Source: Streptomyces harenosi
GTDB taxonomy: Bacteria; Actinomycetota; Actinomycetes; Streptomycetales; Streptomycetaceae
Assembly: GCF_011008945.1 (NCBI RefSeq)
Contig: NZ_WYCT01000004.1
Coordinates: 1-62,089, forward strand
Length of the DNA: 62,089 nt
Direction of reading: 5' to 3'
Shown here: piece after piece, positions 34,364 to 43,267 of the stretch
How the letters are laid out: every line of letters begins with the position of its first letter
How positions within the stretch are numbered: the first letter of the stretch is position 1
Notes under the pieces: model-generated
What the model was told of the DNA's origin: nothing
Seen by the model: the letters and a program-made list of their open reading frames with translations, nothing else
Databases searched by the model: none
Made by a program: the position numbers and the translations under genes

Positions 34364-36001
34364 TCAGCCCACGGTGCAGGCGGCACCGTTCAGGGCGAAC
34401 GCGGTGGGGATGGGGTTCGCGGTCCCCCGGGAGGCCGTGAAGCCGAGGGTGACGGAGCCCGCCGCGGGGATGGACGCTGTGTACGGGGCGGACGTGACGG
34501 TGACCTCCGCGCCCTCCTGCGCCGCCGTACCGCCCCACAGGTTGGTCACGCGCTGGCTGTCGGGGAAGGTCCAGCGCAGGGTCCAGCCGTTGACCGCCGA
34601 GGTGCCGGTGTTGCGCAGCACGACCTCGCCCTGGAAGCCGCCGGGCCACTGGCCCGTGACCTTGTAGGTGACGCCGCACGCGGCCGGTGAACCGCCGGAG
34701 GAGGAGGTGGTCACCGTCACCGTGCCGGACCGCGGGGAGCGGTTGCCGGCGGCGTCGCGGGCGTACACGGCGAAGGTGTACGACGTGGCCGGCGTCAGGC
34801 CGGTGACGGTGGCGGAGGTGCCCGTGGTGCCGGCGACGACGGTCTCCGCGCCGCCGCCGATCCGGACGACGTCGTAACCGGTGACGCCCCGGGCGTCGGT
34901 GGCGGCGGACCAGGACAGGGTGACGGACGAGGACGTCACCGCAGAGGCGGCCGGGGTGCCGGGGGCGGTCGGTGGGGTGGTGTCGCCACCGGAGGAGGAG
35001 TAGACGGCGGCCTCCTCGGCCGTGGCGGCGATGCCGTTCGGGCCGTTGAAGAGCCGCTGGCCCCACGAGGTGAGCTGGTTCGGGTCGAAGTTCGTCACCA
35101 TGTCCAGGTACTCGACCCCGCCGCCGTTGCCGCTCCAGGACCAGCCGAGGTAGCCGAGGCCGAGCTGCTGCGTCACCGACAGGATGGCGTCCTCGTCGGG
35201 GTTGCCGTCGGAGTGGTCGTGCCCGAACTCGCCGACCACGACGGGCAGCTTCGCGGCGACGAAGCGGTTGAGGTAGTCGCCGACCTCGGCCGCGGTGTCA
35301 AAGACGCCGTACATGTGGATGGAGAAGACCGTGTTGCGGTCCGGGTCGGCCGCGAACACCGAGGCGGCGTTGTCGCGCATGGTGAACGCCCAGTCCTGGC
35401 CCCAGTTGGGCGCGTCCACCATGATCGTGTGGTCGAATCCGGCGTCGCGCAGCTTCTGGACGGCCGCCTTGGTCTCGGCGGTCCAGTTCGCGTAGGTGGT
35501 GTTGCCGAACGGCTCGTTGCCGATGTTGACGATGACGTAGTCCTCCTGTCCCGTCAGGGCGCTGCGCACGCTGATCCAGTAGTCGGCGGCGCGGGAGAGC
35601 GAGACGGCCCCGCTCTGCTCGCCGTAGCCGGTGGTGTCGTGCACCTCCAGGACGCAGATCAGGCGGTTCTGCTTGCACTGGCCGACGACGTTCGCCACGT
35701 CCGCGGCGTCGTTGCGGGTCCAGCGGTCACCGCTGGAGAGGACCACCCGGACGGTGTTGGCGCCCTTGGCCTTGATGTGGGCCAGGGAGCCGATCCGGTC
35801 CGGGTACCAGGTGTGGGCGTGGTTGACGCCGCGCATCACGAAGTCGTTCCCGGACGCCTCCAGCAGACGGCCGTTCTCGACGCGGAAGCCGGTGGGCGCC
35901 GCGTGGGCCGGGGTGACGAGGGCGAGCAGGGGCAGGAGGAGCCCCAGCACGGCGGCCATGACGGCGGCCAGGCGGGGGACGGTGGCGGTGGGGGATCTCA
36001 T
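34364..36001 (-). CDS. Secreted GH5 beta-mannanase with Fn3 and CBM2 modules
   Basis: The 545-residue protein has a signal peptide ending at THAHA-like TPAHA, then a GH5 (subfamily 8 type) catalytic domain at residues about 35-320: GFRVENGRLLEASGNDFVMR, the acid/base glutamate in VIVNIGNEPFGN and the nucleophile in VVVGEFGHD. A Fn3 module (TPPTAPGTPAAS ... YTFAVYARDAAGN) lies at residues about 335-425 and a cellulose-binding CBM2 (CGVTYKVTGQWPGGFQGEV ... CTVG) at the end. It hydrolyses mannan or glucomannan bound to plant cell walls. GGAG precedes the ATG. It follows the CBM2-esterase gene by 59 bp on the same strand and is probably co-transcribed under the CebR site upstream of that gene. 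Confidence 0.94.
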   Translation of the reverse strand: MRSPTATVPRLAAVMAAVLGLLLPLLALVTPAHAAPTGFRVENGRLLEASGNDFVMRGVNHAHTWYPDRIGSLAHIKAKGANTVRVVLSSGDRWTRNDAADVANVVGQCKQNRLICVLEVHDTTGYGEQSGAVSLSRAADYWISVRSALTGQEDYVIVNIGNEPFGNTTYANWTAETKAAVQKLRDAGFDHTIMVDAPNWGQDWAFTMRDNAASVFAADPDRNTVFSIHMYGVFDTAAEVGDYLNRFVAAKLPVVVGEFGHDHSDGNPDEDAILSVTQQLGLGYLGWSWSGNGGGVEYLDMVTNFDPNQLTSWGQRLFNGPNGIAATAEEAAVYSSSGGDTTPPTAPGTPAASAVTSSSVTLSWSAATDARGVTGYDVVRIGGGAETVVAGTTGTSATVTGLTPATSYTFAVYARDAAGNRSPRSGTVTVTTSSSGGSPAACGVTYKVTGQWPGGFQGEVVLRNTGTSAVNGWTLRWTFPDSQRVTNLWGGTAAQEGAEVTVTSAPYTASIPAAGSVTLGFTASRGTANPIPTAFALNGAACTVG

Positions 36002-36060
36002 GGCGGCTCCAGGGAAGTGGCGTGCGCGCCCCACCCCGGCGGAGTGGGGCGGGGGAGGTG

Positions 36061-37164
36061 TCAGGAAGCGGCGGCGCGTGCCGTGCAGCCGACGGTCGCC
36101 GAGGGCGTCGCGGCCGTGTCCGGGGTGGTGGCGATGAAGCCGAAGGTGGTGCTCGCCCCCGGTGCGAGCGTGCCGTTCCAGGCGGTACTGGCGACCGTGG
36201 CCGTTCCGTCGGCGGCCGTGGTGAGGCTGCCGTTCCAGACCTGTGTGACCCGCGCGCCGGCGGACGGCGCGACGGTGGCGGTCCAGCCGGAGACGGGGGT
36301 GGTGGAGGTGTTGGTCACCGTGACCTCGCCCTGGTAGCCGCCCTGCCAGGCGGAGACGGCCCGGAAGGCCGTGGCGCAGGCGGGCCCGCCGCCCGGCTCA
36401 CCGGGTTCCCCGGGGCCGCCGCCCGGTACCCCCGCGTCGAGCAGCGCGGCCAGGGCCGGGTACCAGCGGGCGGCGATCTTGGCGTCGCCCGAGGCGTTGG
36501 GGTGCACGCCGTCGTAGGTGTCGGTGGCCGTGCTGAAGCCGGTCCACTGGTCGACGACGGTCACCGGCGAGTCCTCGGTGCTCGTCGCCCGGGCCCAGCC
36601 GGGGATGCGCGCGTTCAGCGCGACGACGCGCTGGGCGCACTCCGCGCAGGTGGCGGGGTTCATGGGGATGAGCTGGGCGACGAGGATCCTCATGTCCGGG
36701 CGGGAGGCCCGCATCTGCTCGACGAGCCTGGTGTAGGCGGCGAGGATGCGGTCCGGGGAGACATTGCTCCAGACGTCGTTCGTCCCGAAGTGCATGACAA
36801 CGATGTCGGGCCGCGTCGCGGCGAGCCGGGCCGGCAGCAGGTTGCCGTCGGCCACCCGGGTCACCAGCTCGCCGCCGTGACCCTCGTTGTCACCGTCGTA
36901 CGCCTGTCCGCAGCCCTGGGGGCCGAGGGTGCCGACGAAGTCGATGCCGGTGTAACCGGTGCTCTGCAGCCGGTTCCACAGCACCGCCCGCCAGCAGCCC
37001 GGCGAGCCGGTGATCGAGTCGCCCAGCGGCATGATGCGCACCGGGTCCGCCGCCGGTGCCGCCGCCGCGCCCGGGGCGAGCACCGTCCCGAGGGGCAGGA
37101 GCAAGGTGGCCAGCAGGCCGAGAACGATGAGGATCGCTGAGCGTGCGGGGTGGGTCCTGCGCAT
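36061..37164 (-). CDS. Secreted SGNH/GDSL hydrolase (CE3-like) with CBM2 module
   Basis: The 367-residue protein begins MRRTHPARS with a signal peptide ending near GAAAAP. The SGNH domain shows block I PLGDSIT (nucleophile Ser), the glycine and asparagine blocks HFGTNDVW, and block V DGVHPN (Asp/His), typical of CE3-type acetyl esterases. A Pro/Gly linker (GGGPGEPGEPGGG) joins a CBM2 (CATAFRAVSAWQGGYQGEV ... VGCTA). It likely deacetylates plant polysaccharide (xylan or mannan), complementing the mannanase downstream. AAGGGA lies six bases before the ATG. A perfect CebR operator is 25 bp upstream of the start. Confidence 0.92.
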   Translation of the reverse strand: MRRTHPARSAILIVLGLLATLLLPLGTVLAPGAAAAPAADPVRIMPLGDSITGSPGCWRAVLWNRLQSTGYTGIDFVGTLGPQGCGQAYDGDNEGHGGELVTRVADGNLLPARLAATRPDIVVMHFGTNDVWSNVSPDRILAAYTRLVEQMRASRPDMRILVAQLIPMNPATCAECAQRVVALNARIPGWARATSTEDSPVTVVDQWTGFSTATDTYDGVHPNASGDAKIAARWYPALAALLDAGVPGGGPGEPGEPGGGPACATAFRAVSAWQGGYQGEVTVTNTSTTPVSGWTATVAPSAGARVTQVWNGSLTTAADGTATVASTAWNGTLAPGASTTFGFIATTPDTAATPSATVGCTARAAAS

Positions 37165-37188
37165 GGTGGTCCCTTCTCCGAAAGGGGC

Positions 37189-37202
37189 TGGGAGCGCTCC
37201 CA
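37189..37202. promoter_or_regulatory. CebR operator, perfect match TGGGAGCGCTCCCA
   Basis: The 14-bp sequence is a perfect palindrome and identical to the consensus of CebR, the LacI-family repressor of streptomycete cellulose and cello-oligosaccharide use, released by cellobiose or cellotriose. It lies 25 bp upstream of the esterase start, where it would block the promoter of the esterase-mannanase pair. Confidence 0.92.
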
Positions 37203-37349
37203 CACACATCAAGCCATCGTTGTCATTTACGCGTCAAGACTGCTGCGGCAGGGAGTGCGGCCCGAAGGGCGCCGGGCAAGACCGAAAGGCGCGGGGGCCG
37301 GACGCGGCGGTGTTCCCACGGGCGGCCCTGGGGCGCGGTGGACGGCCGG

Positions 37350-37931
37350 TCAGCGGCCGGGCGCCCCCATCCGCAGGCCGTCCATGATCAGGTCCAGCAG
37401 CCGGGTGGCGCGCGGCTGCCAGTCCTCGCGGGGGTCGATCTGCCACAGGCCGGCGATGGCGAGGAAGAAGTCGTCGCCGCTCACGCCGGGACGGATGACG
37501 CCGGCCTCCTCGCCCGCGCGCAACAGGAGTTCGGCCGCCGCCACGACCGGGGTGGGCCCGGGCTTGGCGGGGCTGCCCGGTGCGCTGGTGGCCTGGCGGA
37601 TCGCGTCCGCCAGGCCCGCCTTGGTCATGGCGAAACGGGCCAGGCGGTCCATCCACTCGCGCAGCGCCCGCTCGGGCTCCCGGGTCGCCAGCAACTGCGC
37701 CGCCGCGTCGGCGACCTGCTGCATCTCGTACCGGTAGACCTCCAGGACGAGCGACTCGCGGTTGGGGAAGTTCCGGTAGAACGTGCCCTGTCCGACGCCC
37801 GCCTTCTTGGCGATCGCGCTCAACGGCGCCTGGGCGCAGCGCGTCAGCTCCACCAGCGCCACCTCCAGGATGCGCTCGCGGTTGCGCTGCGCGTCCGAGC
37901 GCAGAGGAGAACTCTCCTTCGGCTGCCGCAC
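37350..37931 (-). CDS. TetR-family transcriptional regulator
   Basis: The 193-residue protein has the N-terminal TetR DNA-binding domain: RSDAQRNRERILEVALVEL, then PLSAIAKKAGVGQGTFYRNFPNRESLVLEVY, the classic helix-turn-helix with FYRNFPNRE. The C-terminal ligand domain is diverse. The GTG at 37931 gives RQPKESSPLRSD with AGGAGG five bases upstream. It is divergent from the molybdenum hydroxylase operon starting at 38249. Two GGACAxCTGTCC palindromes lie between them, so it probably represses that operon and itself. Confidence 0.93.
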   Translation of the reverse strand: MRQPKESSPLRSDAQRNRERILEVALVELTRCAQAPLSAIAKKAGVGQGTFYRNFPNRESLVLEVYRYEMQQVADAAAQLLATREPERALREWMDRLARFAMTKAGLADAIRQATSAPGSPAKPGPTPVVAAAELLLRAGEEAGVIRPGVSGDDFFLAIAGLWQIDPREDWQPRATRLLDLIMDGLRMGAPGR

Positions 37932-37977
37932 TCGTCCTCCTCGCGGGCTCGTGGCCGAATCGCGACCCTTGCTAAGC

Positions 37978-38020
37978 GGACAGCTGTCCACTACGTTTCC
38001 AGTGATCGGACAACTGTCCG
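37978..38020. promoter_or_regulatory. Twin TetR-type operators
   Basis: GGACAGCTGTCC (37978-37989) is a perfect palindrome. CGGACAACTGTCCG (38007-38020) is the same motif with one central mismatch. Their centres are 30 bp apart, in the only AT-richer part of the 317-bp divergent region, between the TetR gene and the hydroxylase operon. Confidence 0.75.
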
Positions 38021-38248
38021 GTTGTGCTTCACCCTACGGCGGACACGGCCGGCGCGGGCAGCCGGTGGCCGTGAGCCGCCGGAACCGCGCCCCCCACCCT
38101 CTCACCGTCTCCTCCGCGATCCCGGCCCGGTAGCGGCCGCGGACGACCCGTCATCGTCCCGTACAGCGCCATTTCCTGCCACCGACTCGACCCGACCCCT
38201 TGCCCGGACCGTCCCCGACCCGTTCCGGATACGGAAAGAAGGCTGATC

Positions 38249-38800
38249 ATGGGCCCAGCCCCCGCGCCGACGCACAGCGCCATCACCCTCCAGGTCAACG
38301 GCGAGAAGTACACCCTCTCCGTCGACCACCGCACCACCCTCCTCGACGCCCTGCGCGAGCGCCTGGACCTGACCGGCACCAAAAAAGGCTGCGACCAGGG
38401 GCAGTGCGGTGCCTGCACGGTCCTGCTCGACGGCCGCCGGGCGGTGTCCTGCCTGCAACTGGCGGTGGCCGCCGAGGGCCGCGAGATCACCACCATCGAG
38501 GGCCTGGCCGACGGCGAGCGGCTCCACCCGGTGCAGCAGGCCTTCCTCGACCTCGACGGCTACCAGTGCGGTTACTGCACGCCGGGCCAGATCTGCTCGG
38601 CCGTGGCGGTGATCGAGGAGCACGCGGCGGGCTGGCCCAGCGCCGCCACCGACGACGTACGGCCCGAGGCGGGAGTGCCGGAGCTGACCGCCGAGGAGAT
38701 ACGGGAGCGGATGAGCGGCAACCTGTGCCGCTGCGGCGCGTACGTGTCGATCGTCCAGGCCGTCGCGCGGGCCGCCGGTGCCGAGGAGGCCGCCGTATGA
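38249..38800 (+). CDS. Molybdenum hydroxylase [2Fe-2S] subunit (PaoA/YagT-like)
   Basis: The 183-residue protein carries both [2Fe-2S] cluster motifs of the xanthine oxidase family: the plant-ferredoxin set in CDQGQCGACTVLLDG plus SCL, and the second set in CGYCTPGQI and NLCRCGAY. It passes electrons from the molybdenum subunit to the FAD subunit. No twin-arginine signal is visible, unlike periplasmic PaoA. GAAGG precedes the ATG, and the stop overlaps the next start by 4 bp. With its two downstream partners it forms a three-subunit aldehyde or purine oxidoreductase. Confidence 0.94.
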   Translation: MGPAPAPTHSAITLQVNGEKYTLSVDHRTTLLDALRERLDLTGTKKGCDQGQCGACTVLLDGRRAVSCLQLAVAAEGREITTIEGLADGERLHPVQQAFLDLDGYQCGYCTPGQICSAVAVIEEHAAGWPSAATDDVRPEAGVPELTAEEIRERMSGNLCRCGAYVSIVQAVARAAGAEEAAV

Positions 38801-39789
38801 GGGAGTTCGGATACCACCGCGCGGCCGACGTCTCCGGCGCCGTGGCACTGCTCGCCGCCGATCCGGACGCGCGCTTCCTCGGCGGCGGCACCAACCTCGT
38901 CGACCTCATGAAGACGGGGGTCGAGCGCCCCGCCCGGCTCGTCGACGTCCGCGACCTGCCCCTGGACCGCATCGAGCCGGCCGGGGACGGCGGCCTGCGC
39001 ATCGGCGCCACCGTCACCAACAGCGAGCTCGCCGCCCACCCCGAGGTCCGCCGCCGCTACCCGGCCCTCGCCCAGGCGGTGCTGGCCGGTGCCTCCGGAC
39101 AGCTCCGCAACATGGCCACGGTCGGCGGCAATCTGCTCCAGCGCACCCGCTGCGGCTACTTCACCGACGCGTCCAAGCCCTGCAACAAGCGCGTCCCGGG
39201 CAGCGGCTGTCCCGCCATCGAGGGCGTGCACCACAACCACGCCGTCCTGGGCGCCTCCGCGCACTGCGTCGCCGTCCACCCCTCGGACATGGGCGTCGCG
39301 CTGGCCGCCTTCGACGCCGTGGTGTCGTACGAGACCGCCGACGGGCCGGGCGCGTTGCCGCTGGCCGACTTCTACCTCCCCGTCGGTGACACCCCGCACC
39401 GGGAGACCGCCCTGCCGCCGGGCGCGCTGATCACGGGCGTCACCCTGCCGCCCGCGCCGGTCGCCGCCCGGTCCCGCTACCGCAAGGTGCGCGAGCGCGC
39501 CTCGTACGCGTTCGCCATCGGCTCGGTCGCCGCCGCGCTCGACGTCGCCGACGGCGTCGTACGCGAGGTGCGCCTGGCCTTCGGCGCGGTGGCGTCGCGG
39601 CCGTGGCGGGCCCGCGCGGCCGAGCGGGCGCTGACCGGCGCCCCGGCCGATGCCGACGCCTTCGCCGCCGCGGCCGACGCCGAGCTCTCGGCGGCCCGGC
39701 CGCTGCCCGACAACGCCTACAAGGTGACCCTCATGCGCAATCTCACGGTGGCCGTGCTCACCGAACTCGCCGAGGAGGCCGCCCGATGA
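38797..39789 (+). CDS. Molybdenum hydroxylase FAD subunit with extra [4Fe-4S] loop (PaoB-like)
   Basis: The 330-residue FAD-binding subunit shows the nucleotide motifs FLGGGTNLVDLMK and ATVGGNLLQRTRC. A cysteine-rich insert (RCGYFTDASKPCNKRVPGSG then CPA) matches the [4Fe-4S] loop that sets PaoB and 4-hydroxybenzoyl-CoA reductase subunits apart from plain xanthine dehydrogenase FAD subunits. This favours a PaoABC-type aldehyde oxidoreductase over a xanthine dehydrogenase. It overlaps both neighbours by 4 bp (ATGA), so the operon is translationally coupled. Confidence 0.93.
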   Translation: MREFGYHRAADVSGAVALLAADPDARFLGGGTNLVDLMKTGVERPARLVDVRDLPLDRIEPAGDGGLRIGATVTNSELAAHPEVRRRYPALAQAVLAGASGQLRNMATVGGNLLQRTRCGYFTDASKPCNKRVPGSGCPAIEGVHHNHAVLGASAHCVAVHPSDMGVALAAFDAVVSYETADGPGALPLADFYLPVGDTPHRETALPPGALITGVTLPPAPVAARSRYRKVRERASYAFAIGSVAAALDVADGVVREVRLAFGAVASRPWRARAAERALTGAPADADAFAAAADAELSAARPLPDNAYKVTLMRNLTVAVLTELAEEAAR

Positions 39790-41915
39790 CCACCGCCCCG
39801 ACCCGGCCGGCCGCCGCGCAGGGCTCCGTCGGCACCGCACACACCCGCGTCGAGGGCCGCGACAAGGTCACCGGCGCCGCCCGCTACGCGGCGGAGATCC
39901 CCTTCACCGGCCTGGCCCACGGCTGGCTGGTGCTGTCCACCGTCGCCCGCGGCCGGATCCGCGCGGTCGACGCCGACGCGGCGCTCGCCCTGCCGGGCGT
40001 GCTCGCCGTGCTGCACCACGGCAACGCCCCGCGCCTGGTCACCGACTACGTCGGCATGCTCGGCGTTCCCGACCCGACCGCCGCTGTCTTCCAGCACGAC
40101 CGGGTGCCGCACGCCGGCTGGCCCGTGGCGCTGGTCGTCGCCGAGACGCCCGAGCAGGCCCGCGAGGCCGCAGACACCCTCGCCGTGCGGTACGACGAGG
40201 AGCCGCACGACATCGCCTTCTCCGCCGCCCGCCCCGATGCCTACCCGGTGGACGGGTACACCCCGGCCGTGACGGAGAAGGGCGACGTGGAGGCCGGCCT
40301 CGCCGCGTCCGCCGTCGTGGTGGACGAGGAGTACACCACTCCGGAGGAGCACCACAGCGCGATGGAGCCGCACGCGGCGACCGCGCGGTGGGACGGCGGC
40401 CGGCTGGAGGTCGTCGACTCCAACCAGGGCAGCACCTGGGTGCAGAGCGAACTGGCCGCCATGTTCGCGCTGGACCCCTCCGCGGTGCGGGTGGTCTCCG
40501 AGCACGTCGGCGGCGGTTTCGGCAGCAAGGGCGTGCGGGCCCAGCAGGTGGCCGCCGCGATGGCCGCGAGCGTCCTGGGGCGCCCGGTCCGCGTCGTACT
40601 GACCCGGCGCCAGGTGTTCTCGCTCACCGGCTACCGCAGCCCCACCGCCCAGCGGATCCGGCTGGGTGCCGACGCCGGGGGACGGCTGCGCGTGCTGGAG
40701 CACCGGTCGTGGAACCAGACGTCCACCGTGTACGAGTTCGTGGAGTCCAGCGCCGGTCCGGCCCGTGTCCTGTACGACGCCGAGGCCCACCGCACCTCCC
40801 AGGAGGTGGTCCGGCTCGACGTGCCCTCGCCGACCTGGATGCGCGCCCCGGGCGAGGCGCCGGGCTCCTTCGCCCTGGAGTCGGCCTTCGACGAGCTCGC
40901 CGAGAAGTGCGGCATCGACCCGATCGAGCTGCGCCTGCGCAACGAGCCCGAGACGGGGCCGGTCTCCGGGCTGCCCTTCGCCGGCCGCAATCTCGCCGCC
41001 TGCTTCCGGGAGGGCGCCCGCCGGTTCGGCTGGGCGGAGCGGGACCCCCGCCCCGGGGTGCGCCGCGACGGCCGCTGGCTGCTCGGCACCGGCACCGCCG
41101 CCGCCTCCTTCCCGGTGGGCGCCGGGGCCTCCACGGCGGCGCTGACGGCGGAGGCGGACGGCACCTTCACCGTGCGGATCGCCGCCGCGGACATCGGCAC
41201 GGGCGCCCGTACCGCCCTCACCCTGGTCGCCGCCGACGCGCTCGGGACGGCACCGGAGCGGGTCCGGGTCCGCGTCGGCGACAGCGCCTTCGGGTCCGCC
41301 TGGATCGCCGGCGGGTCGATGGGCACCCGCTCCTGGTCGTGGGCGGTCACGGAGGCGGCCCGGGAACTGCGCGAGCGGCTCGCCCTCAGCGGCGAGATAC
41401 CGCCCGAGGGCATCACGGTGCGCTCCGACACCACCGAGGCCATCGGCGCCCTCGCCCGCAAGGAGCGGCACTCCTTCGGCGCCCAGTTCGCCGAGGTCGC
41501 CGTCGACGTCGCCACCGGCGAGGTGCGGGTGCGCCGCATGCTCGGCATCTTCGCCGCGGGCCGCATCGTCAACCCGCTCACCGCCCGCAGTCAGTTGATC
41601 GGCGGCATGACGTGGGGCATCTCCATGGCCCTGCACGAGGAGGCGGTCCGCGACCGGGTCACCGGCGCCCACTACGGCGCCGACCTCGCGGGCTACCACG
41701 TCGCCACGCACGCCGACGTGCCGCGGATCGAGGCGGACTGGGTGGACGACACGGACCCGGACGACCCGGTCGGCATCAAGGGCATCGGCGAGGTCGGCAT
41801 CGTCGGCGCGGCGGCGGCGATCGCCAACGCCGTCTGGCACGCGACCGGCGTACGCCACCGCGCCCTGCCGATCCGGCCGGACCGCGTGCTGACGGGGGGA
41901 ACGGCGGGCGTCTGA
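39786..41915 (+). CDS. Molybdenum hydroxylase large subunit, molybdopterin-binding (PaoC-like)
   Basis: The 709-residue catalytic subunit has the two aldehyde-oxidase domains: an N-terminal a/b hammerhead region (GRDKVTGAARYAAEIPF) and the molybdopterin-cytosine-dinucleotide domain with VSEHVGGGFGSKG, RAPGEAPGSFALE, and the active-site glutamate in GIKGIGEVGIVGA near the C-terminus. It oxidises aldehydes or N-heterocycles with water as oxygen source. A cofactor-loading chaperone (PaoD/XdhC type) is usually encoded next; none is found before the window's DUF2267 gene, so it must be elsewhere. Confidence 0.94.
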   Translation: MTTAPTRPAAAQGSVGTAHTRVEGRDKVTGAARYAAEIPFTGLAHGWLVLSTVARGRIRAVDADAALALPGVLAVLHHGNAPRLVTDYVGMLGVPDPTAAVFQHDRVPHAGWPVALVVAETPEQAREAADTLAVRYDEEPHDIAFSAARPDAYPVDGYTPAVTEKGDVEAGLAASAVVVDEEYTTPEEHHSAMEPHAATARWDGGRLEVVDSNQGSTWVQSELAAMFALDPSAVRVVSEHVGGGFGSKGVRAQQVAAAMAASVLGRPVRVVLTRRQVFSLTGYRSPTAQRIRLGADAGGRLRVLEHRSWNQTSTVYEFVESSAGPARVLYDAEAHRTSQEVVRLDVPSPTWMRAPGEAPGSFALESAFDELAEKCGIDPIELRLRNEPETGPVSGLPFAGRNLAACFREGARRFGWAERDPRPGVRRDGRWLLGTGTAAASFPVGAGASTAALTAEADGTFTVRIAAADIGTGARTALTLVAADALGTAPERVRVRVGDSAFGSAWIAGGSMGTRSWSWAVTEAARELRERLALSGEIPPEGITVRSDTTEAIGALARKERHSFGAQFAEVAVDVATGEVRVRRMLGIFAAGRIVNPLTARSQLIGGMTWGISMALHEEAVRDRVTGAHYGADLAGYHVATHADVPRIEADWVDDTDPDDPVGIKGIGEVGIVGAAAAIANAVWHATGVRHRALPIRPDRVLTGGTAGV

Positions 41916-42240
41916 CCCGCCCGGGACCTGCCCTGGACCCGGCCGGGTCCGGAGCGGCGGCCGAGGGGGCGGCGATCCGACCGGGTCCCGCCCCGCCCGG
42001 CCGTTCGCGCTCCCCGCGGCCCGTCCCGCCGGTGGCCCTCCCCGTCCGGCGGGCGGCTGCTCGCCCGGGGACCGGGAAGCGGCCCTTCCGCCGCCCGGGC
42101 CGCCCCCCCCGCCGGTCCCGGCGGGGACCGGCACGGCGGATTCCGCCGGGCGCACGCCGGTGCGGCCGCCCGTTTCTCCCGTCCGGGCGGCGGGAACCCG
42201 GCCCGCGGACCGGCTCACCGGCGCAAGGATGGAGGGCGCC
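41916..42240. other. 325-bp GC-rich intergenic stretch without a supported gene
   Basis: No coding region with a start and domain content is visible on either strand. It carries a run of CCCCCCCC near 42110. GGAGGG at 42231-42236 is the ribosome binding site for the DUF2267 gene. Confidence 0.5.
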
Positions 42241-42627
42241 ATGAGGCTCGACGAGTTCCTCGCCGAGGTCCGCGACCGCGGCGAGTACCGCAGCCAGGAG
42301 GAGGCCGAACAGGTCAGTTCCGCGGTCCTGTGGGTGCTCGCCTCCCGGATCAGCCCCGAGGAGGCCGGCGACCTCGCCGCGCAGCTTCCCGCCCCGCTCG
42401 ACGACGCGCTGCGGCTGGAACGGGGACGGCCGGAGACCTTCGGCCACGACGAGTTCCTGCGGCGGGTGGCCCGGCAGACCGGGGCCCGGCAGACGACCGC
42501 GGAGTGGGACGCCGGGGCCGTGCTGTCCACCGTCGCCGACACCGTCTCCCGCGGCCAGGTGGATCATCTGCTGGCCCAACTGCCGTCCGATTACGCGGAG
42601 TTCTTCGGCAGACCGGAGCGGGCCTGA
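42241..42627 (+). CDS. DUF2267 family protein
   Basis: The 128-residue protein begins MRLDEFLAEVRDRGEY and shows the two-repeat DUF2267 pattern: helices around AEQVSSAVLWVLASRISPEEAGDLAAQLP, then FLRRVARQTG and VLSTVADTVSRGQVDHLLAQLP, followed by YAEFF. Function is unknown; members are common in actinobacteria and often lie near stress or membrane genes. GGAGGGCGCC precedes the ATG at 42241; an in-frame ATG at 42229 is possible. A second DUF2267 gene occurs 1.2 kb away on the other strand. Confidence 0.85.
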   Translation: MRLDEFLAEVRDRGEYRSQEEAEQVSSAVLWVLASRISPEEAGDLAAQLPAPLDDALRLERGRPETFGHDEFLRRVARQTGARQTTAEWDAGAVLSTVADTVSRGQVDHLLAQLPSDYAEFFGRPERA

Positions 42628-42770
42628 GAACCCGGCTCGGGGGCGGCGCGCCGGTCGCCGTCCCCACCCGGTGCTTTCCCCGGGACGCCGCGTATGACCA
42701 GGGCCGGAAGAGGGCACCCGAGCCCCGTCCGGCGCAGGGCCGGCGGCAGGCGCGTGGCGAGGAGGCACCG

Positions 42771-43262
42771 ATGACGGACGGTGAGCAGCGGTACGAGGAC
42801 GAAGACGAGACCCCCCTCGCGGGTTACGCCACGCTGGCGACGACCTTCGCGGCGGGAGTGGGACTGTTCGCCGTGGTGGCGCGCCGCCGCGGGCTGCGGC
42901 TGCCCGACGGCGTGCCGCCCTGGGACATGGCGCTGCTGGGCACGGCGACCTTCAAGGCGTCGCGGCTGCTGACCAAGGACAAGGTCACCAGCTTCCTGCG
43001 GGCGCCGTTCACCCGCCGCGAGCGCGACAGCGAGGGCAACGAGGTGATGGACGTCTCCCGGGGCAGCGGGATGCGCCGGGCCGTCGGCGATCTGGTGTCC
43101 TGCCCGTTCTGCACCTCCGCCTGGGTGGCGGGCGCGCTCGTGGGCACCTACGCCTCCGCCCCGCGGGCGGCCCGTCTGGTGTGCGCGGGCCTGACCGCCG
43201 TCACCATGGCGGACTGGCTGCAGTACGCCTGGAGCCTGACCGAGCAGAAGGCCGAAGGCTGA
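42771..43262 (+). CDS. DUF1360 family membrane protein
   Basis: The 163-residue protein begins MTDGEQRYEDEDETPLAGY with hydrophobic segments at residues about 18-40 (YATLATTFAAGVGLFAVVA) and two near the C-terminus. The central FKASRLLTKDKVTSFLRAPF and the paired-cysteine motif VSCPFCTSAWVAG are the DUF1360 hallmarks. Function is unknown; members resemble phage or sporulation inner-membrane proteins (YjcA-like). GAGGAGG stands 6 bases before the ATG. Confidence 0.88.
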   Translation: MTDGEQRYEDEDETPLAGYATLATTFAAGVGLFAVVARRRGLRLPDGVPPWDMALLGTATFKASRLLTKDKVTSFLRAPFTRRERDSEGNEVMDVSRGSGMRRAVGDLVSCPFCTSAWVAGALVGTYASAPRAARLVCAGLTAVTMADWLQYAWSLTEQKAEG

Positions 43263-43267
43263 GCGCG

